Source: Thermoleophilaceae bacterium (GTDB lineage Bacteria; Actinomycetota; Thermoleophilia; Solirubrobacterales; Thermoleophilaceae). Taken from it: DNA of 6,876 bases. Shown piece by piece: positions 4,146 through 6,876 of the stretch (position 1 is the first letter of the stretch; each line of letters starts with the position of its first letter). The DNA is taken from contig JACCSF010000171.1 in assembly GCA_013813135.1 (NCBI GenBank), positions 1-6,876 on the forward strand. Direction: 5' to 3'. The notes under the pieces were generated by a model that ran no database searches, was not told the origin of the DNA, and saw only the letters and a program-made list of their open reading frames with translations. The position numbers and the translations under genes are program-made.

Positions 4146-5570
4146 ATGGAAGCGGCGACCGGGCGCCCATCGCACGACTCAGTGTTCCTCGAGCTGACCC
4201 GCTCGATCTGTCCGGTGTGCCGCGAGGTGCTGGAGGCCGAGATCCATGCTCGCGCCGGCAAGGTCTACCTGCGCAAGCGCTGCCCCGACCACGGCGAGTT
4301 CGTCGCCCTCGTGTACGGCGACGCGCAGCGCTACGTCGAGATCCAGCGCTACAACAAGCCTGGCGAGCGTCCGTTGCGGCTGCAGACCGAGGTCGTCGAG
4401 GGCTGTCCCCGCGACTGCGGCATCTGCCCCGAGCACAAGCAGCACACCTGTCTCGGCATCATCGAGGTCAACACGGGCTGCAACCTGGACTGCCCGATCT
4501 GCTTCGCCGACTCCGGCACCGGTCACCAGCCGGACGGCTACTCGCTCACGCTCGAGCAGGTCGAGGCGATGCTCGACGCCTTCGTCGCGGCGGAGGGCGA
4601 GCCCGAGGCGATCCAGCTCTCGGGCGGCGAGCCGTCCATCCACCCGCAGATCCTCGACATGCTCGCCGCAGCCAAGGCGCGCGGCATCAAGCTGGTGATG
4701 CTCAACACCAACGGGATCCGCCTCGCGCGCGATCCGCGCTTCGCCCCCGCGCTGGCGGAGATCGGCGTGCACGTCTACCTGCAGTTCGACGGCTTCAAGA
4801 ACTCCACACAGCTCGCCATCCGCGGCCGGCTGCTCCAGGAGGAGAAGCGGCGCGCCCTGGAGCGCTGCGCCGACGCGGGCGTCGGCGTCTCGCTGGCAGC
4901 GGCCGTGGAGCGCGGCATCAACGACGACGAGGTCGGCGACATCGTCCGCTTCGGCGTGGAGCACCCGGCTGTGGCGGGGGTCTTCTTCCAGCCGGTCACG
5001 CACTCTGGGCGCTTCCTCGACTTCGACCCGCGGGAGCGGCTGACGAACTCGGACGTGATCGACGCCATCGCCCGCCAGCTCCCGGACTGGTTTCGCCAGG
5101 ACGACTTCGTGCCCGTCCCGTGCTGCTCGCCCACCTGCCGCTCGGCGACCTACGCGCTCTACGACGGCCAGGACCTCGTGCCGCTGCCGCGACTTGTCGA
5201 CGTGGACGATTACCTCGACTACGTCACCAACCGCGCCGTGCCCGACCTCGAGATCAGGACGGCGCTCGAGGGCCTCTTCTCCGCCTCGGCGGCGGGCGGC
5301 ACCGAGCGCACCGGCGAGCGGCTCGAGTGCGTCGCCTGCGGCGTCGGCCTGCCCGACGAGCTGCAGCAGGTGGCCGCCAAGGGCTTCATGGTCGTGGTCC
5401 AGGACTTCCAGGACCCCTACACGCTCGACGTGCGCAAGCTGCGCAAGTGCTGCGTGGCCGAGATCGTGCCCGACGGCCGGCTGATCCCCTTCTGCGCCTA
5501 CAACTCGGTCGGCTACCGCGAGCAGGTGCGCGCCCAGCTCTCCGCGGGCGAGCGGAACGGCGCGGCATGA
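4146..5570 (+). CDS. radical SAM enzyme, MJ0619/tetraether synthase/TrsS-like, multi-cluster
   Basis: The 474-residue protein starts with a rubredoxin- or zinc-like N-terminal module: C22-P-V-C25, then C46-P-D-H-G. Next comes C87-x3-C91-x2-C94 with C102 (CPRDCGICPEHKQHTC), then the radical SAM signature C112-N-L-D-C116-P-I-C119 that binds the [4Fe-4S] cluster splitting S-adenosylmethionine. GGEP at 160-163 and LNTNG and LQFDG strands of the partial TIM barrel follow. The C-terminal part adds C326-C327-x3-C331, C395-x2-C398, C435-C436 and C450 within PDGRLIPFCAYN. This layout is that of the superfamily holding archaeal MJ0619 (first proposed to methylate a pterin, later shown to be a tetraether lipid synthase) and the bacterial TrsS group. 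Length is typical. The ATG at 4146 is the first start after an in-frame stop at 4110-4112; the ribosome binding site is weak. The stop overlaps the methyltransferase start, so both should act together. Substrate unknown. Confidence 0.9.
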   Translation: MEAATGRPSHDSVFLELTRSICPVCREVLEAEIHARAGKVYLRKRCPDHGEFVALVYGDAQRYVEIQRYNKPGERPLRLQTEVVEGCPRDCGICPEHKQHTCLGIIEVNTGCNLDCPICFADSGTGHQPDGYSLTLEQVEAMLDAFVAAEGEPEAIQLSGGEPSIHPQILDMLAAAKARGIKLVMLNTNGIRLARDPRFAPALAEIGVHVYLQFDGFKNSTQLAIRGRLLQEEKRRALERCADAGVGVSLAAAVERGINDDEVGDIVRFGVEHPAVAGVFFQPVTHSGRFLDFDPRERLTNSDVIDAIARQLPDWFRQDDFVPVPCCSPTCRSATYALYDGQDLVPLPRLVDVDDYLDYVTNRAVPDLEIRTALEGLFSASAAGGTERTGERLECVACGVGLPDELQQVAAKGFMVVVQDFQDPYTLDVRKLRKCCVAEIVPDGRLIPFCAYNSVGYREQVRAQLSAGERNGAA

Positions 5571-6406
5571 GCTCCGTGCCCTCGCTCGAGAATCTCCTCG
5601 CCGCGGAGCTCGCGTGCTACTGCGCCTCCCCGTATGACTCCGCGGCGGTCCGCTGGCTGCTGGGAGGCGAGCTCCACCCCGGCGGAGACGCACTGAGCCG
5701 GCGGCTGGCCCAGCTGGCCGGCGTGCAGCGGGGGTGGCGTGTGCTCGACGTGGCGAGTGGACGCGGCCGAACCGCACAACTGCTCGCGTCCGAGCTCGGC
5801 GCGGTGGTCACGGGCGTGGACCTCTCGCCGCGGTCCGTGGCCGCGGCTCGGGCGGAGGCTGAGGCGGCCGGGCTCGGAACACGGGTGCGTTTTGTGGAGG
5901 GAAATGCGGCGGCGCTGCCGGTCGCGAGCGCGACGTTCGACGCGGTCACGTGCGAGTGCGCGCTCTGCCTATTCTCCGGCAAGCAGCAGGCTATCGCCGA
6001 GTTCCGGCGCGCGCTCCGTCCCGGGGGCGTGCTGGCGATCGCGGACGTGACGGCCGAGCTCGACGATCTGCCGGCAGCGCTGCGCGGCGCAGCGGGGCGC
6101 ATCGCGTGCACCGCCGACGCCCTGACCAGAGACGGCTACGAGGCGCTGCTGCACCACGCCGGCTTCGCGCTCCAGGCCAGCGAGTCGCAGGACGGCGCTT
6201 TAGCGGCGCTGGCCGAGCGCGTCGAGGCGCGGTTGCGCGTAGCGCGCATGCTGCGGCCGGCTGAGGGCTTCGCCGACGCCATCGCCGCCGCGAGCGAGCT
6301 CGCGCGCGAGGCCAGGCGCGCGATCTTGCGCGGTAGCCTCGGCTACCGCCTGTTTGTCGCGAGGCGGGCGACGTTCGCCAGCGTCCCCGGCGCACACCCC
6401 TCGTAG
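5567..6406 (+). CDS. class I SAM-dependent methyltransferase with CECALC motif, coupled to the radical SAM gene
   Basis: A 279-residue protein whose ATG overlaps the preceding stop (ATGA). Motif I is VLDVASGRGRTAQLL at 59-73 (SAM glycine loop). The acidic residue of the next strand is in GVDLS at 83-87. FVEGNAAALPVASATFDAV (109-127) is the motif II/III region, and LRPGGVLAIADV (150-161) the post-III strand typical of UbiE/ArsM-like Methyltransf_11 enzymes. Unusual parts are a segment before the fold, SPYDSAAVRWLLGGELHPGG (21-40), a cysteine cluster CECALC (C129, C131, C134) at the strand 4 position, C181 in a downstream helix, and CYC at 17-19. The HPGG and CEC features recall the DVU_1556/TrsM-type methyltransferases that accompany TrsS-like radical SAM proteins. 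Arsenite methyltransferases also use cysteines, but at different positions. The substrate is unknown. It is probably the last gene of the operon. Confidence 0.9.
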   Translation: MSSVPSLENLLAAELACYCASPYDSAAVRWLLGGELHPGGDALSRRLAQLAGVQRGWRVLDVASGRGRTAQLLASELGAVVTGVDLSPRSVAAARAEAEAAGLGTRVRFVEGNAAALPVASATFDAVTCECALCLFSGKQQAIAEFRRALRPGGVLAIADVTAELDDLPAALRGAAGRIACTADALTRDGYEALLHHAGFALQASESQDGALAALAERVEARLRVARMLRPAEGFADAIAAASELAREARRAILRGSLGYRLFVARRATFASVPGAHPS

Positions 6407-6462
6407 CGCGGACTGCAGGGGGCGCCCGAACCGGCGGCTCGCGGTCGCCGCCGCGCGCGGCT

Positions 6463-6478
6463 CGCAGCGCTCGCTGCG
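6463..6478. terminator. weak hairpin between convergent genes
   Basis: CGCAGC (6463-6468) and GCTGCG (6473-6478) form a six-base stem with a four-base loop, 57 bases after the methyltransferase stop and 53 before the stop of the convergent flavoprotein gene. The place suits a bidirectional terminator, but there is no U-tract and such stems are common at this GC content. Confidence 0.25.
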
Positions 6479-6530
6479 CAGCACAGCGTCGTGCGCCGCC
6501 GGGGGTCGATCGCGAGACCAGGCTGGCGCG

Positions 6531-6876
6531 TCATGATCCCCCGCGGGGACGGTCGAGCGCGCGCAGTGTCGCCAGCAGCGGTCGCAGCAGGCGCCGGCTA
6601 CGCGGGGTCAGCAAGCGGTGGCTCCACCACTGCTCGGCGGCGCGGGCCGGGCCCTCGCTGTAGGTGGGGTAGGCGTGGATCGCCTGGGAGAGGTCCGCCA
6701 CCGTGCCGCCCCGCCGGACCAGCGCTACCAGCTCGGCGATCGACTCCCCCGCCGCCGGCGCTACCAGAGTTGCGCCGAGCAGGCGCCCGCGACGGCCCGT
6801 TACCAGCTTGGCGAAGCCGTGCGCCCTGCCAGCGGTGAGGGCGCGGTCGGACTCGGCGTAGTCGTGGCGCAGCGCG
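6531..6876 (-). CDS. pyridine nucleotide-disulfide oxidoreductase (mercuric reductase/lipoamide dehydrogenase-like), C-terminal part
   Basis: The minus-strand frame is open from the window edge to TGA at 6531-6533, giving the last 114 residues. It is the dimerisation domain of the family: HGFAKLVTGRRGRLLGATLV matches 'GF.Kl..d..g.ilGa.iVg', ESIAELVALVRRGGTVADLS follows, and then IHAYPTYSE, the 'H.yPT.sE' motif whose His-Glu pair acts as acid-base in the partner subunit. After it comes a family-typical tryptophan (EQWW) and a basic tail (RSRRLLRPLLATLRALDRP). The C-terminal cysteine pair of true mercuric reductases is absent, so mercury reduction is not supported; the redox-active CxxxxC and FAD domain lie outside the window. 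Actinobacteria have many such flavoproteins of unknown substrate. It converges with the radical SAM/methyltransferase operon. Confidence 0.88.
   Translation of the reverse strand, partial: ALRHDYAESDRALTAGRAHGFAKLVTGRRGRLLGATLVAPAAGESIAELVALVRRGGTVADLSQAIHAYPTYSEGPARAAEQWWSHRLLTPRSRRLLRPLLATLRALDRPRGGS

Noticed and set aside
4446..4520. Selenocysteine (in-frame TGA) in the radical SAM protein, as known in some TrsS proteins
   Set aside because: The frame has no internal TGA, and the position after C102 is an ordinary leucine codon.
4001..5566. Long open frame upstream of and in frame with the methyltransferase, suggesting an 801-residue protein
   Set aside because: Over this stretch it is an arginine/alanine-rich shadow of the radical SAM frame. 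The methyltransferase starts at the ATGA overlap at 5567.
4179..5777. 532-codon open frame antisense to the radical SAM gene
   Set aside because: It mirrors the GC-rich codon pattern of the sense gene and has low-complexity valine/alanine/aspartate/arginine composition. The sense frame has clear motifs.
1..6876. tRNA/rRNA genes, CRISPR arrays, insertion sequences, integrase or attachment sites
   Set aside because: No tRNA-like cloverleaf, regularly spaced repeats, transposase motifs or terminal inverted repeats were found by reading both strands.

Overview
The window is very GC-rich with strong G/C bias at third codon positions. The gene families suggest a high-GC actinobacterium, possibly of the Thermoleophilia/Solirubrobacterales type; that placement is inferred from composition and protein flavour only. 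Two intact gene units stand out against a background of gene remnants.

Left part (1-2950). The window opens inside a RibD-C/dihydrofolate-reductase-like gene (1-384, +). After a poor stretch comes an unrecognised gene that seems split over two frames (666-1026, +), then a convergent ArsR-type regulator (1049-1402, -). Directly upstream of arsR, on the same strand, lie two fragments that look like the end of cobT and the start of cobS (cobalamin lower-ligand attachment). They are still joined by their original start/stop overlap, but cobS is cut off where arsR begins. A four-helix membrane protein with a clear ribosome binding site (1967-2479, +) follows, then non-coding or decayed sequence ending in the frameshifted C-terminus of a CcdA-type cytochrome c biogenesis protein (about 2757-2950, +).

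Middle part (2958-4062, all -). An ECF sigma factor gene with one extra base in a six-base homopolymer overlaps a small zinc-binding anti-sigma gene by ATGA. Upstream is a second anti-sigma-like remnant whose cysteine-containing centre has been deleted.

Right part (4146-6876). A cysteine-rich radical SAM enzyme of the MJ0619/tetraether-synthase/TrsS-like superfamily (474 aa) overlaps by four bases a class I SAM-dependent methyltransferase with an unusual CECALC motif (279 aa). These two form a tightly coupled operon whose product is not known to me, and they are the most interesting content here. Converging on it is the C-terminal third of a mercuric-reductase/lipoamide-dehydrogenase-like flavoprotein that runs off the window end.

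How the genes may fit together: the radical SAM/methyltransferase pair is probably one pathway. The sigma/anti-sigma pair is divergent from it and could once have controlled it. The CcdA remnant and the disulfide-reductase-family flavoprotein hint at a thiol-redox setting. At least four loci (666-1026, 2757-2950, 3212-3797, 3933-4062) need a frame change to make sense, so either this is a decaying region or the assembly carries indel errors.
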